DNA of 40,470 nt from IMG/VR virus record IMGVR_UViG_3300008997_001583, positions 1 through 40,470 of that record. The stretch is one strand, 5' to 3'. The DNA comes from a virus. Positions 1 through 8,323 of the stretch are shown piece after piece (position 1 is the stretch's first letter; each line of letters starts with the position of its first letter). Made by a program: the position numbers and the translations under genes. The notes below the pieces were generated by a model that saw only the letters and a program-made list of their open reading frames with translations, was not told the DNA's origin and ran no database searches.

Positions 1-752
1 GGTTTAATTGCCTTGTGTAGATGGCCATAAACCTGTTTTGTTGTGGGGTTAAATATACCAGAAGTACAATATGTAATAGCGTCCGGAGAAATCTGAATTC
101 CTTGTGAATTAGCACTTCCTTTATTTCCGGGTATACCTTGAAAAGCAGGATAAACTCCAGCTTCATTATAGATATAGAATTCTTGGACTTTTCTAACTAA
201 AGAAACACCTTCTCTAGAGACACCGTCCTTTCCTTTCCCCTTTTCTACTACACGAACCTTCTTGATAAATTTAGGATCAACATAACGAATTTCTGTAATA
301 CCTTTCCGCGGAGAGGTATCTTCTATCATTTTGTGATAGAAAACTCTTCCGTCGATATACCATCTTCGGAATATGTTGTGTCCATTATTTTTCCAGTCTA
401 ACAAACGTAAGATTTCGTTAAACTCCTCTAAAAGCTTTTTCTTAATTGCGGTTGATAATTTAGTATTATCTAAATTCAACTTAATAGAAACGTCTGTCTC
501 ATCCGCAGTTATAGCCTCATTGACTATATCATCAATCGCTTGGTCACATTCGGGAGCTTCAGCAGTTGCACGATATTTTTTAATTAAATCCCAATCGTTC
601 TTTGCTGCCTTATCTACGTTAATGTACTGACTGAAAAAACCAGCACCGCCAGAAATGTCTAGGGTGCCTTCCTCGTCGGAAGGGGCGACAAAGGACTTAG
701 CCTTCGTCGCCTCTTTTTTCCGTTTTATTTCGTATCCAAAAAAATCTGCCAT
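1..752 (-). CDS. 20: Portal vertex protein gp20, N-terminal part (runs off left edge)
   Basis: Reading leftward from an ATG at 750-752 gives about 250 codons open to the window edge, starting MADFFGYEIKRKKE. Recognisable T4-type portal features are a segment reading YRATAECPECDQAIDDIVNE near residues 60-80 and a later YIDGRVFYHKMIEDTSPRKG segment, followed by ITEIRYVDPKFIKKVR. In T4-like phages gp20 forms the dodecameric portal through which gp17 packages DNA. It is placed directly after gp19, exactly the T4 gene order, which makes the call firm. An exact late promoter lies only 5 nt upstream of the ATG, so the transcript would be nearly leaderless from that site unless gp19 read-through also serves it. 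The C-terminal half is missing because of the window boundary, not a mutation. Confidence 0.93.
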   Translation of the reverse strand, partial: MADFFGYEIKRKKEATKAKSFVAPSDEEGTLDISGGAGFFSQYINVDKAAKNDWDLIKKYRATAEAPECDQAIDDIVNEAITADETDVSIKLNLDNTKLSTAIKKKLLEEFNEILRLLDWKNNGHNIFRRWYIDGRVFYHKMIEDTSPRKGITEIRYVDPKFIKKVRVVEKGKGKDGVSREGVSLVRKVQEFYIYNEAGVYPAFQGIPGNKGSANSQGIQISPDAITYCTSGIFNPTTKQVYGHLHKAIK

Positions 753-757
753 AATAA

Positions 758-765
758 TATTTATA
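758..765 (-). promoter_or_regulatory. T4-type late promoter before gp20
   Basis: The plus strand shows TATTTATA, so the minus strand reads TATAAATA, the T4 late promoter element recognised by a gp55-type sigma factor. It sits 5 nt before the gp20 ATG in the short gp19-gp20 gap. No clear Shine-Dalgarno sequence lies between it and the ATG. Confidence 0.7.
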
Positions 766-791
766 CAACTTCAGCTAGTGATTTTTTTTAT

Positions 792-1319
792 TTACGGTGT
801 ACCAATACCTGTACCTGCTGGTCCTGTAGTCATGTAATTAAATCGGAACGTTACTCCATATTCCTCTACAACGTCATTTGAATCATAAGCAAGTTCAACA
901 GCATCAACTGTAGTAGGCCATACACTGTAAAGTTTTGCAGTCCATATAACAGTACCTTCACGATTTAATTGTCTCACATCTGCTGTGCCATAATAACCAG
1001 CGCCCATAGCAGTAGTGCTTGATCCAACGTCAGCAATAGCATGACTCCAACGTTCTAAACCAGAACGAACAGACCAACCAGCATCATTGAGTATAGTTAC
1101 GGTCCAAGCATCATATGTACGATCACCAGCAAGAAAAATCTGCCGGCCCCGATACGGTACGGTTACTTCACCAATTGTCATCGCAGGCATTTGAGCTGCT
1201 TTACACAAGAATGAAAATGGTTCTGGAGATACACCTAAACCAGAGACAGACACTTCAAACTGATTAGGACGAGCACCACCACCAGCGAGTCTATTTACAA
1301 ACGAATTTAAATTAGCCAT
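792..1319 (-). CDS. 19: Tail tube protein gp19
   Basis: A 175-aa protein starting MANLNSFVNRLAGGGARPNQF. The length (T4 gp19 is 163 aa), the N-terminal region and the motif PYRGRQIFLAGDRTYDAWTV near residues 55-75 fit the T4-type tail tube subunit, which stacks in hexameric rings inside the contractile sheath. It lies 13 nt downstream of gp18 and is preceded by a very strong Shine-Dalgarno AGGAGG about 9 nt before the ATG, as expected for a high-copy virion protein. The neighbours gp18 and gp20 are in canonical order. No promoter motif was seen in the short gp18-gp19 gap, so it is probably co-transcribed with gp18. Confidence 0.95.
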   Translation of the reverse strand: MANLNSFVNRLAGGGARPNQFEVSVSGLGVSPEPFSFLCKAAQMPAMTIGEVTVPYRGRQIFLAGDRTYDAWTVTILNDAGWSVRSGLERWSHAIADVGSSTTAMGAGYYGTADVRQLNREGTVIWTAKLYSVWPTTVDAVELAYDSNDVVEEYGVTFRFNYMTTGPAGTGIGTP

Positions 1320-1332
1320 TTGTTATATCCTC

Positions 1333-3294
1333 CTATACTCGACCAACAACTTCATCAAAATCAACACCTGTTCGTGTTGCAATGAATGTTAGTGTTACAA
1401 AGTTAATTGAACGTGCAGGTTTAATGTAAATATCAGCCCGGAATTCATTGTTATCAATTACCTGTGGGGTATTGTTTGATGCATCACAAACAGTTAGAAA
1501 ATCAGTAATACCACGGCGTGCCTGAATATCTCTTAGATAGGGGTCTACCATAGCTCTGAAATTGTCCCGTGTAAATTGATCGTTGAACTCAAAGAGCACT
1601 GTACGAGCAGCAATCTTACAAGCTTCTTCTACTGTTAAGAATAACCTACGAACATTAATGCGACTAAAAGCACTATTCTTAGATAGTCCAGTTTTGTCAC
1701 CGAACAAGATAGTACCTTCACCTGGGAACGTAACAACAGGGTTGATACGAGCACGATAAAGTCTATCACGTTCTGTTTGAGTTGGATTAAATGCAAGAGC
1801 AATTGATCCGCGGATCTGTCCGCGAGTTATTCCTGCAGGTGACCACCATGGATCTTCAACTGCATCGGTGTGAGCACACAGCCCAGCAATATGACCATTA
1901 AGAGGCACCCAACGATAAACGTCATTATACTTATCAAACTGCTTCGTATAACCACTATCAAATACCGTATAGGATGAACTTGACAGAGCATCAAAATACT
2001 TTTTAACGTTCTGCGATTGTGTGTAGCTTTTGGCGATATTGACAACATCACTCCGATCAGGAGAAATGAATCCAACACAGTCTTTACGTTTCTCAACAAG
2101 GTCTGTAATATAAACACCTTGTGTTATTGAACCGGTACCACCCACTGAAGCGGGACCAGCGATAACGAGATTGACATCCTCTGTGTCAGCATCTTCAAAC
2201 ATATCATAAGCAACCTGACGATCACCTTCCGTGGGACTAGTTGTGTCACCAGCACCATTTACACCTTCTGTTCGTTCAAAATCGTTTGTTGCGTCAGCAA
2301 ATGTTACACCTGCAGCAGGTTGGCCCCAGTTTGTGCCTCCAGCTGGATGATCTAGCCAATAAATATATTCAGATTGATCAGCTAAAACAGTTGCATAATA
2401 GTTTTTTGAACCATCATCTGTTAGTGCATCAGAAGCTTTCGATACTGATTCCCATTTCTCCAATACTTCTCCAACTACACCACTAATCTTACCATCTTTA
2501 TCAATGATAATGATGTGCATTTCATCATTTGCACCTGATCGGTCAGATACATATGTTGATGTTCCAGGTTGATTAGAGAACTGATCAGCATATTCCCATC
2601 TCCGATCAATGTCTGTATCATCAGCTATGTCGCTAGATAATCCCGTTGCGCCGCTTTCTGGATATCGTTTAATTGTTACGTCATTTGTAGCAATACTAAC
2701 TACCTGATAATGTTGCCCATTAGCTTCCTGCAAATAGATAATATCATTATCATTTAATAATGTTCCGTCGTCCACTGTAATCACAGTATCGCCTGCAGAT
2801 GCTGATGCATCATTAACTTTTACGACAGCATCTTCTTCAAATCCTGCTGCATCGTTACAGTATGCTACTCTTAAGCTATTGCCCCAAGTGCCGGCTGTTC
2901 TTGCAGCCCACATACCGTTTGCCGTCGGTGCAGACCCATCAGCATAGGGGCCGGTTGAACCGTCACCGTCCATATAATGGGTTTTGTTTTTGATAAGAAG
3001 GCCAGAACCCTGCTCAGTAGCATTCATGGCCGTCGAAACTAAAATTCTTACCACCTTTAGTGTATTACTATACATCAAAAAGGAAGCCGCCGTAAACCAA
3101 TATTCAAAATTTGTGGCGTTTGGTTTACCAAATATTTCTACTAATTCACTTTCAGTAGAAACTGTGATAACTTGCTCAATCGGGCCTTTAATGGCTGGAA
3201 TAGCAACAGCACCAATACCGGTCGGTTCACTTCTTACAGAAGTCGTAGCGTCCTTTTCTTTTACAGCAACACCAGGTGAAACTAGATCAACCAT
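1333..3294 (-). CDS. 18: Tail sheath protein gp18
   Basis: A 653-aa protein, near the T4 gp18 length of 659. The N-terminus MVDLVSPGVAVKEKDATTSV is the typical sheath start, followed by IPAIKGPIEQVITVSTESEL. The C-terminal third carries the conserved sheath subunit region (RRLFLTVEEACKIAARTVLF, then TRDNFRAMVDPYLRDIQARR). The middle part (about 120-340) is the variable, surface-exposed insertion expected in this family. It contracts around the gp19 tube during DNA injection. The ATG is preceded by AAGGAGAAA at good spacing. A one-mismatch late promoter lies 22 nt upstream of the ATG. Confidence 0.96.
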   Translation of the reverse strand: MVDLVSPGVAVKEKDATTSVRSEPTGIGAVAIPAIKGPIEQVITVSTESELVEIFGKPNATNFEYWFTAASFLMYSNTLKVVRILVSTAMNATEQGSGLLIKNKTHYMDGDGSTGPYADGSAPTANGMWAARTAGTWGNSLRVAYCNDAAGFEEDAVVKVNDASASAGDTVITVDDGTLLNDNDIIYLQEANGQHYQVVSIATNDVTIKRYPESGATGLSSDIADDTDIDRRWEYADQFSNQPGTSTYVSDRSGANDEMHIIIIDKDGKISGVVGEVLEKWESVSKASDALTDDGSKNYYATVLADQSEYIYWLDHPAGGTNWGQPAAGVTFADATNDFERTEGVNGAGDTTSPTEGDRQVAYDMFEDADTEDVNLVIAGPASVGGTGSITQGVYITDLVEKRKDCVGFISPDRSDVVNIAKSYTQSQNVKKYFDALSSSSYTVFDSGYTKQFDKYNDVYRWVPLNGHIAGLCAHTDAVEDPWWSPAGITRGQIRGSIALAFNPTQTERDRLYRARINPVVTFPGEGTILFGDKTGLSKNSAFSRINVRRLFLTVEEACKIAARTVLFEFNDQFTRDNFRAMVDPYLRDIQARRGITDFLTVCDASNNTPQVIDNNEFRADIYIKPARSINFVTLTFIATRTGVDFDEVVGRV

Positions 3295-3315
3295 TTTTCT
3301 ATTTCTCCTTGGTTA

Positions 3316-3323
3316 TGTTTATA
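3316..3323 (-). promoter_or_regulatory. Probable late promoter variant before gp18
   Basis: The minus strand reads TATAAACA, one mismatch from the T4 late element TATAAATA, 22 nt before the gp18 ATG and in the 148-nt divergent gap. The position is right for a late promoter, but the imperfect match keeps confidence moderate. Confidence 0.45.
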
Positions 3324-3403
3324 TAATATAACTGTTCTTCAATTCTTTCATAGTTATTTATTATTTCCTTGTTTTCCAAAACAGTGATTTTTGCACACTT
3401 GAG

Positions 3404-3421
3404 TATAAATATATATAAATA
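3404..3421 (+). promoter_or_regulatory. Tandem late promoters for the plus-strand zinc-finger gene
   Basis: Two exact TATAAATA elements occur on the plus strand at 3404-3411 and 3414-3421, 10 nt apart and 21-31 nt before the GTG at 3443. They face away from gp18 and give this isolated plus-strand gene its own late transcription signal. Confidence 0.65.
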
Positions 3422-3442
3422 ATTTTAAACAGGCTTACACAA

Positions 3443-3730
3443 GTGTACACTAAACAAAGAAGATTAGATTTAATTAATACATTTAATGGTTTAGAATGTG
3501 AAATATGTGGTCATCCAGAACCGCAGAATTTGGTGTGGTATCCTCATCATAAAAAGATAAGGCACAACATATTTCGATATGGTAAAAGGTCCGAAGAATT
3601 CAAATATGCTAAAAAGTTAATAGAACAATCTATACCTGTTTGCTTACACTGCCGAGAAAATAGATATTATGCATTACTTATAGGTGAAGATAAAGACCCT
3701 AGATGGCCTATGGTAATAATTTTAGATTAA
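3443..3730 (+). CDS. Small zinc-finger / degenerate HNH-like protein
   Basis: A 95-aa ORF on the strand opposite to its neighbours, starting at GTG. It has two CxxC pairs (C19-C22 and C67-C70) and a central His-His pair at 35-36 in a WYPHHKKIRH segment. This layout resembles phage HNH endonuclease or zinc-ribbon proteins, where two CxxC knuckles flank the catalytic His. The usual final Cys-His of HNH proteins is replaced by CRE, so nuclease activity is doubtful. It lies between the gp18 start and the gp17 stop, and its stop codon shares the palindrome TTAA with the gp17 stop. The tandem late promoters upstream support a real gene. The function is not known; an intron-less homing-type or a DNA-binding role are both possible. 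Confidence 0.65.
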   Translation: MYTKQRRLDLINTFNGLECEICGHPEPQNLVWYPHHKKIRHNIFRYGKRSEEFKYAKKLIEQSIPVCLHCRENRYYALLIGEDKDPRWPMVIILD

Positions 3731-5373
3731 TATGTTTCTACATCAAAGGTATTTGGCATATCAGTAGGTCTCCAATAATCTCCATCTTCATCAACAAACG
3801 CACCATCCAAATCTAAAATTCCATCATCAATAAATCCAAACGGAGCCATATCAGCTTCTATATTTTCCTTTTGACTTTCAAATAATCTCTTACGGATATC
3901 TTCATCTGTCATTTCTTTAAAGTATTGTTGATCTGTTAACCAAGCAAAAAACACTAAACACATCACCAAATCATCTGATGCTCCTTCTTCAGCCTCAAAA
4001 GAATGTCCTTTTTGTATGAAATTAGATAACTCTACTATAACATCAAAATCGTGTATCTCTAACTTATCACCTTCTATCAATTGTTTTAGATTAGAACAAC
4101 CTATACGCTTGAGTGCTTTAGTTGTTCTTATACCTAAATCAGTTGCAGAATCTCCAAATCCACCACCAACAACTTGACCTAAGCGTCCTCTCATTTGTGT
4201 CATTATGACATTTTCATAAGCCATATCATGGTGTAAAGAGTCAGCAACTTGGCCGCCAATATCATTTATTTCTATTAATAGGTGTGCATTATTATAATTA
4301 CGAGCAACTTTATGTATAATCTCAGGAAATACAAGAGGTTTAATTTCATTGCTGCGATATTTAGCAACTAATTTATAAGGTAGAGATGTAATATCAAGCA
4401 CTACAAATGCACTATAGTCATTTGTACCACCTCTTGCAACATCTACAGACATACAATAATCATGTCCCTTTTCTGGCCTCTCATATATATCTAACCCTGC
4501 ATTTTTTTCTATGGGGTCCCAATAAGGCATTTCTTGTAATTTAAGAACTGATATAAGGGTGTCAACAGATCCCAAAAACGAACATTCAAATTCCTGCTGA
4601 AACTGTCGTTCCGATGTATTTGCTATTGTAGATGCTTTCCACTTCTCATCTCTTCCTGGTACTTCTGACCAGTGTACCTCTATAGGAACAAACTCATTTT
4701 TTTTGTTTACAGCATCCATCCACATTCTATAATACATATTCATCCCATGTGGTGTGGACACAATCATCACTTTAGATGATTTGCCTGATGAAATTGTAGG
4801 ATATACGGAAGCGAAAAACTGTTCTGCTATATGTGAGGGGATGAAAGCAAACTCATCAAGGAAGATAATGTTGAATGTCATACCGCGAATAGCGGATGCA
4901 GACGTTGATGCCGCTATAATTTTAGAACCATTTTCCAATTCAAGTGAACCTTTGTTCCAGTTCAAAACTCCCATCTGTAACCATTTGGGAAGATTCTCAT
5001 ATGATAATTGAAATCTAGATAACAAATCTCTAGCTGTTGAAGCTTTATTAGCGAGAATAGCTACATTTGTTGAATCATTAAAGATTGCATTATGAATCAA
5101 ATAACCAATAATGGTGGTAGACTTACCCGACTGTCTGGGTAGTTTGCATATGGTAAAACGATTATTGTGGAACGTACCTATAATTTCTTTTTGAAATGGA
5201 TATAATTTAAATGGAATAAGGCCTTCATCCAAACTAATAATCTTTATATAATTTTCTATAAAATAGATTGGATCTTTAGAACACCTAATAAACTCAGATA
5301 ATTCCTCTTCTCCGTATTCGGATTGGGTTAATGCTGATTTAAGATTAGGATTGCCCTTATAAATTTCAACCAT
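3727..5373 (-). CDS. 17: Large terminase subunit gp17
   Basis: A 548-aa protein with both terminase activities visible. The ATPase half has a Walker A-type motif LPRQSGKSTT at residues 78-87 and Walker B with catalytic Glu in IIFLDEFAF around 169-177. The RNase H-like nuclease half shows acidic residues in MSVDVARGG (D311), LLIEIND (E368) and a late DDLVM segment near 465-470. The protein drives ATP-dependent packaging through the gp20 portal and cuts concatemers. It is somewhat shorter than T4 gp17 (610 aa), as I recall for marine relatives. Its start overlaps the gp16 3' end by 8 nt, indicating translational coupling. It ends against the convergent zinc-finger gene. Confidence 0.97.
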   Translation of the reverse strand: MVEIYKGNPNLKSALTQSEYGEEELSEFIRCSKDPIYFIENYIKIISLDEGLIPFKLYPFQKEIIGTFHNNRFTICKLPRQSGKSTTIIGYLIHNAIFNDSTNVAILANKASTARDLLSRFQLSYENLPKWLQMGVLNWNKGSLELENGSKIIAASTSASAIRGMTFNIIFLDEFAFIPSHIAEQFFASVYPTISSGKSSKVMIVSTPHGMNMYYRMWMDAVNKKNEFVPIEVHWSEVPGRDEKWKASTIANTSERQFQQEFECSFLGSVDTLISVLKLQEMPYWDPIEKNAGLDIYERPEKGHDYCMSVDVARGGTNDYSAFVVLDITSLPYKLVAKYRSNEIKPLVFPEIIHKVARNYNNAHLLIEINDIGGQVADSLHHDMAYENVIMTQMRGRLGQVVGGGFGDSATDLGIRTTKALKRIGCSNLKQLIEGDKLEIHDFDVIVELSNFIQKGHSFEAEEGASDDLVMCLVFFAWLTDQQYFKEMTDEDIRKRLFESQKENIEADMAPFGFIDDGILDLDGAFVDEDGDYWRPTDMPNTFDVETY

Positions 5374-5800
5374 CAGATTTATCTTTTAGGAGAGCTTGAA
5401 GTTCTTTAGTTGAACCAACAAACAAAGCATTAGTAACATTTTTCGGACCTGTTTCTGGAACCTCCTTTAATCTTTGCATTTTCTCTTGTAAGTCAGCTAA
5501 TCTTTCTGTTACTTCCGATACAGTCTTAATCAATTGACCTGCAACTTCATAGGTTCTAGGGTGTTCAGATTCTTCTGCTAGTTGCAATATGCCTGTAATG
5601 GCGTCCTGACCCCGCTCGATGAGATTGTAGAAGTTTTCCCGACTATATCTATAGTCTACGTCAGTATCCATTTCCCGTTCACTGGTAGTCATTACAGACG
5701 TTGCTGGCCGTGTAGCCAAAGGCTTAGGATTTAATACCTCTTTTTTTATATTTTTTGCTACACCAAGAGCATCACTGATTGCATCATCAACATTATTCAT
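5366..5800 (-). CDS. 16: Small terminase subunit gp16
   Basis: A 144-aa protein (MNNVDDAISDALG...) between gp15 and gp17, the T4 position of the small terminase, and of similar size (T4 gp16 is 164 aa). The C-terminal half is rich in heptad-like Leu/Ile/Val spacing (QLIKTVSEVTERLADLQEKM), consistent with the coiled-coil oligomerisation region of gp16. The start is chosen at the ATG 2 nt after the gp15 stop; an in-frame upstream ATG at 5812 would overlap gp15 and add only four residues. The family role is regulation of gp17 cutting and packaging initiation. The identification rests on gene order plus coiled-coil character more than on a signature motif. Confidence 0.88.
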   Translation of the reverse strand: MNNVDDAISDALGVAKNIKKEVLNPKPLATRPATSVMTTSEREMDTDVDYRYSRENFYNLIERGQDAITGILQLAEESEHPRTYEVAGQLIKTVSEVTERLADLQEKMQRLKEVPETGPKNVTNALFVGSTKELQALLKDKSDG

Positions 5801-5802
5801 AA

Positions 5803-6576
5803 TCAAGTCCATTCACTAATAGTTTCATTAAATCCAAAATCATCCGCATCAGCTGATGATGGCGGACTAGTTGCTTCTACAACAATACGATGGTGCCGTG
5901 AAGGTGCTTCTGCTGGCAAATCTGAGTATATATCCACTTGCGCTTTCGTAATCTGTTCTTGTGTAGAAACTGGACCATAAACATATGTTTTAGCACTAAA
6001 ACTCATAGTATAAATTATAGCCCTGCGTTCTGTAAAATCACCAGCATAAGTATCCTCATAATTAATATCATTTAAAATTATTGGAACATCTCTAATGAGA
6101 TCCATTTCAGGAACTTCTTTAATCGTTACTGTATATTCTGGTTGAAAGTATGGTAGTATCTGTTCAACAATTTGAATACCATCATCACTATTTTTTGCCA
6201 TAACAAACAATTCAAAATTCATATTGTAAGGTACGGGTGTATACTGTGAGGTCATTGACTTTAGTTTTTTACTAGTATCATCATTAACCTTTTTATGTTT
6301 AATAATTCTATTTAATTTTCTATCAGGATCATATGTAAATCCTTGAATCTCAAACCCTATACGAGGAAGAGTAATAGCTATAGATTGTGTCCCAGCTGGG
6401 TCTTGTTCTAATCTAGCAATAAATTTTTGTTTTGGACCATATGCTAAAGGCACTTTCAAAGATTGTGTCTTTGTTCCTGCTTTATTTTTTCTAAATATAG
6501 TTACGTTGTTGAATAATGAACCAAAAGCTATAATAGTTTTTCTAAACGATTCATTATAAAAATGTTCTCCGAGCAT
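5803..6576 (-). CDS. 15: Tail sheath stabiliser / tail terminator gp15
   Basis: A 257-aa protein starting MLGEHFYNESFRKTIIAFGS. The segments FGSLFNNVTIFRK and PLAYGPKQKFIARL near residues 20-60 are characteristic of T4-type gp15, which caps the tail tube and sheath and connects the tail to the neck. T4 gp15 is 272 aa. The ATG at 6574-6576 overlaps the gp14 stop in TGATG, with a GGAGG Shine-Dalgarno about 9 nt upstream. A GTG one codon earlier is possible but less likely. It lies in canonical order between gp14 and gp16. Confidence 0.94.
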   Translation of the reverse strand: MLGEHFYNESFRKTIIAFGSLFNNVTIFRKNKAGTKTQSLKVPLAYGPKQKFIARLEQDPAGTQSIAITLPRIGFEIQGFTYDPDRKLNRIIKHKKVNDDTSKKLKSMTSQYTPVPYNMNFELFVMAKNSDDGIQIVEQILPYFQPEYTVTIKEVPEMDLIRDVPIILNDINYEDTYAGDFTERRAIIYTMSFSAKTYVYGPVSTQEQITKAQVDIYSDLPAEAPSRHHRIVVEATSPPSSADADDFGFNETISEWT

Positions 6577-7502
6577 CACATACCCTCCGTAGGTTCACCA
6601 AAAGGATTCTTCTCACTGAAATCAAGTATTCCATCTATAGATTCGGTCCCTATAGCTTCATCTTCAAAGAAATCATTATCCGCTTGTGGCATTTGTTCTT
6701 CCATTTTAAAGTTCTCTAATATTATATAGTATTCATCACCTTCATCATCTTCATAAAGAATAGAATCAACACCAACTTCATCTTCACAAATTATATTATC
6801 ACCATCGGTTTCATCTATTATTAGTCCGGTACTAGTTATATCTGTTCCTGCTTCCAAGCGAATTGCCTCGTTATATGTGAATGGACTTTCGCCAACAAGA
6901 TGCCAATTTCTAGGATCAAGTGTGTGGGCTTCTTCAACATTATCAATTTCAGAAATTCCAGTATCAATTGCTTCACTTGAATATTCATAAGTTCTACAGT
7001 ATAATTTATATACAGGGAGATTATCTATCTGATAAAATGGATCATCATGGTCTACAAAACTTATTTCAAATAATTTTTTTACTTCTGGGTGCCATACTAA
7101 ATCTCCTTCATTCGGCCTCCCAGTCCCAAGAATACCATCTAAATATTCCGTATCTGTTAGAGCTGTGGATGACCCTGTACCTGATGCTGCAATTAAAATA
7201 TCTTCCCAACGTCTACGAGAAACCACAAATATGGTTTCATCTCGTATCTCCAGACCAAACCTTGTAATAATTTCCTTTTCGCCTTGATAACCTTCTGGAG
7301 TTTCCATCCACATTTCCATGGGATAAGCGCTTTCAAATTTACTAAGAGTATCTTCTCCCAAGAGATCATCTTCATTTACAAGGATTCTAGGTATATAATA
7401 AACTTCATGTCCGTATATCTGCAACGCTTCAATTACTAAATCTTCATAAAGCAATTGTTCATTGGTCGTCCCTTTAGAGAAATATAAATTTGTAGTAGGC
7501 AC
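6576..7502 (-). CDS. 14: Neck protein gp14
   Basis: A 308-aa protein with the recognisable gp14 start PTTNLYFSKGTTNEQLLYED followed by LVIEALQIYGHEVYYIPR. It forms the neck with gp13 and joins head to tail. It is longer than T4 gp14 (256 aa), with extra acidic sequence in the C-terminal third (a run rich in Asp/Glu around residues 230-290). Translation appears to begin at GTG, 5 nt after the gp13 stop, with only a weak GGTT purine stretch upstream, so coupling to gp13 is likely. It is followed directly by gp15. Confidence 0.93.
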   Translation of the reverse strand: MPTTNLYFSKGTTNEQLLYEDLVIEALQIYGHEVYYIPRILVNEDDLLGEDTLSKFESAYPMEMWMETPEGYQGEKEIITRFGLEIRDETIFVVSRRRWEDILIAASGTGSSTALTDTEYLDGILGTGRPNEGDLVWHPEVKKLFEISFVDHDDPFYQIDNLPVYKLYCRTYEYSSEAIDTGISEIDNVEEAHTLDPRNWHLVGESPFTYNEAIRLEAGTDITSTGLIIDETDGDNIICEDEVGVDSILYEDDEGDEYYIILENFKMEEQMPQADNDFFEDEAIGTESIDGILDFSEKNPFGEPTEGM

Positions 7503-7507
7503 AGTTT

Positions 7508-8323
7508 TTAACCAATGTCAAAGTGGAGTGGTTCTTCCCAAGTAGTTCTTGATTCATCTTCTAATTTTTGAATTGTCTCCTTAGCCTCATTATATATCGT
7601 TTCACCGTTCATGGAAACTCCGCCCAACATTGTTACTCCTTGAAACTTAATAAGATTCTCACCCCACTGTTTCTTTATGAGAGCTGTTGTATATTTTTTT
7701 AGCCATAAATTATCATATACGTCTGTCCAGGTTGTAGGATCTAATTTTCGATAACATTCTATAATGATATGCTCTCCTACCTGAACATCATCACCCCAAT
7801 CCATATTAATATAAAGCCTATTCTTATGAGTATTAAACTGTAAAGGCTTTTCTCCTATTAAAATCATATCCAAATAATCTAAATGCCACATGGTCATTTG
7901 ATAGTGGATAACTGATTCGGATGAAAAATCATAGAGGTCATTTAATCTTAACTGATAACGAACATCAAACATATTAAGATTGCCTCTATCACTAAACGGC
8001 AGAACTCTTAACACACTTTGAACCGCATCAGGCATTACTAAAAATCCCTTCCCTGTTTTCCAATCTGTTGTTATTCCTGAATCCGATATATCAGTTGAAG
8101 TTTCCGTTTCATCTGTACCGGATCTAGCAACATCAGCTTCTGTAATTAAATGTTTAAGATATACACGCTCCATACCACTATACTGAAAAGTATAAAAGTA
8201 TTGAAGCGCTTCATCAATCCGATCATCGACCTGATCGTCATCAACATTAATTTCTAAAACAGGTGCTCCTAATTTTCGCAAGCACCAATCCTTCAATGTA
8301 GATTTAGAATTTGGTATAGCCAT
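7508..8323 (-). CDS. 13: Neck protein gp13
   Basis: A 271-aa protein starting MAIPNSKSTLKDWCLRKLGA, with QVDDRIDEALQYFYTFQYSG near residues 30-50 and a C-terminal KKQWGENLIKFQGVTMLGGV segment, all typical of T4-type gp13. Together with gp14 it completes the head before tail joining. T4 gp13 is 309 aa. Its ATG overlaps the stop of the upstream giant fibre gene in TAATG, so it is translationally coupled to a fibre gene rather than to fibritin as in T4. Confidence 0.93.
   Translation of the reverse strand: MAIPNSKSTLKDWCLRKLGAPVLEINVDDDQVDDRIDEALQYFYTFQYSGMERVYLKHLITEADVARSGTDETETSTDISDSGITTDWKTGKGFLVMPDAVQSVLRVLPFSDRGNLNMFDVRYQLRLNDLYDFSSESVIHYQMTMWHLDYLDMILIGEKPLQFNTHKNRLYINMDWGDDVQVGEHIIIECYRKLDPTTWTDVYDNLWLKKYTTALIKKQWGENLIKFQGVTMLGGVSMNGETIYNEAKETIQKLEDESRTTWEEPLHFDIG

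Noticed and set aside
3295-3442. Possible tRNA or small RNA in the gp18 upstream gap
   Set aside because: No cloverleaf or stable hairpin is visible; the gap is explained by promoters for the two divergent genes.
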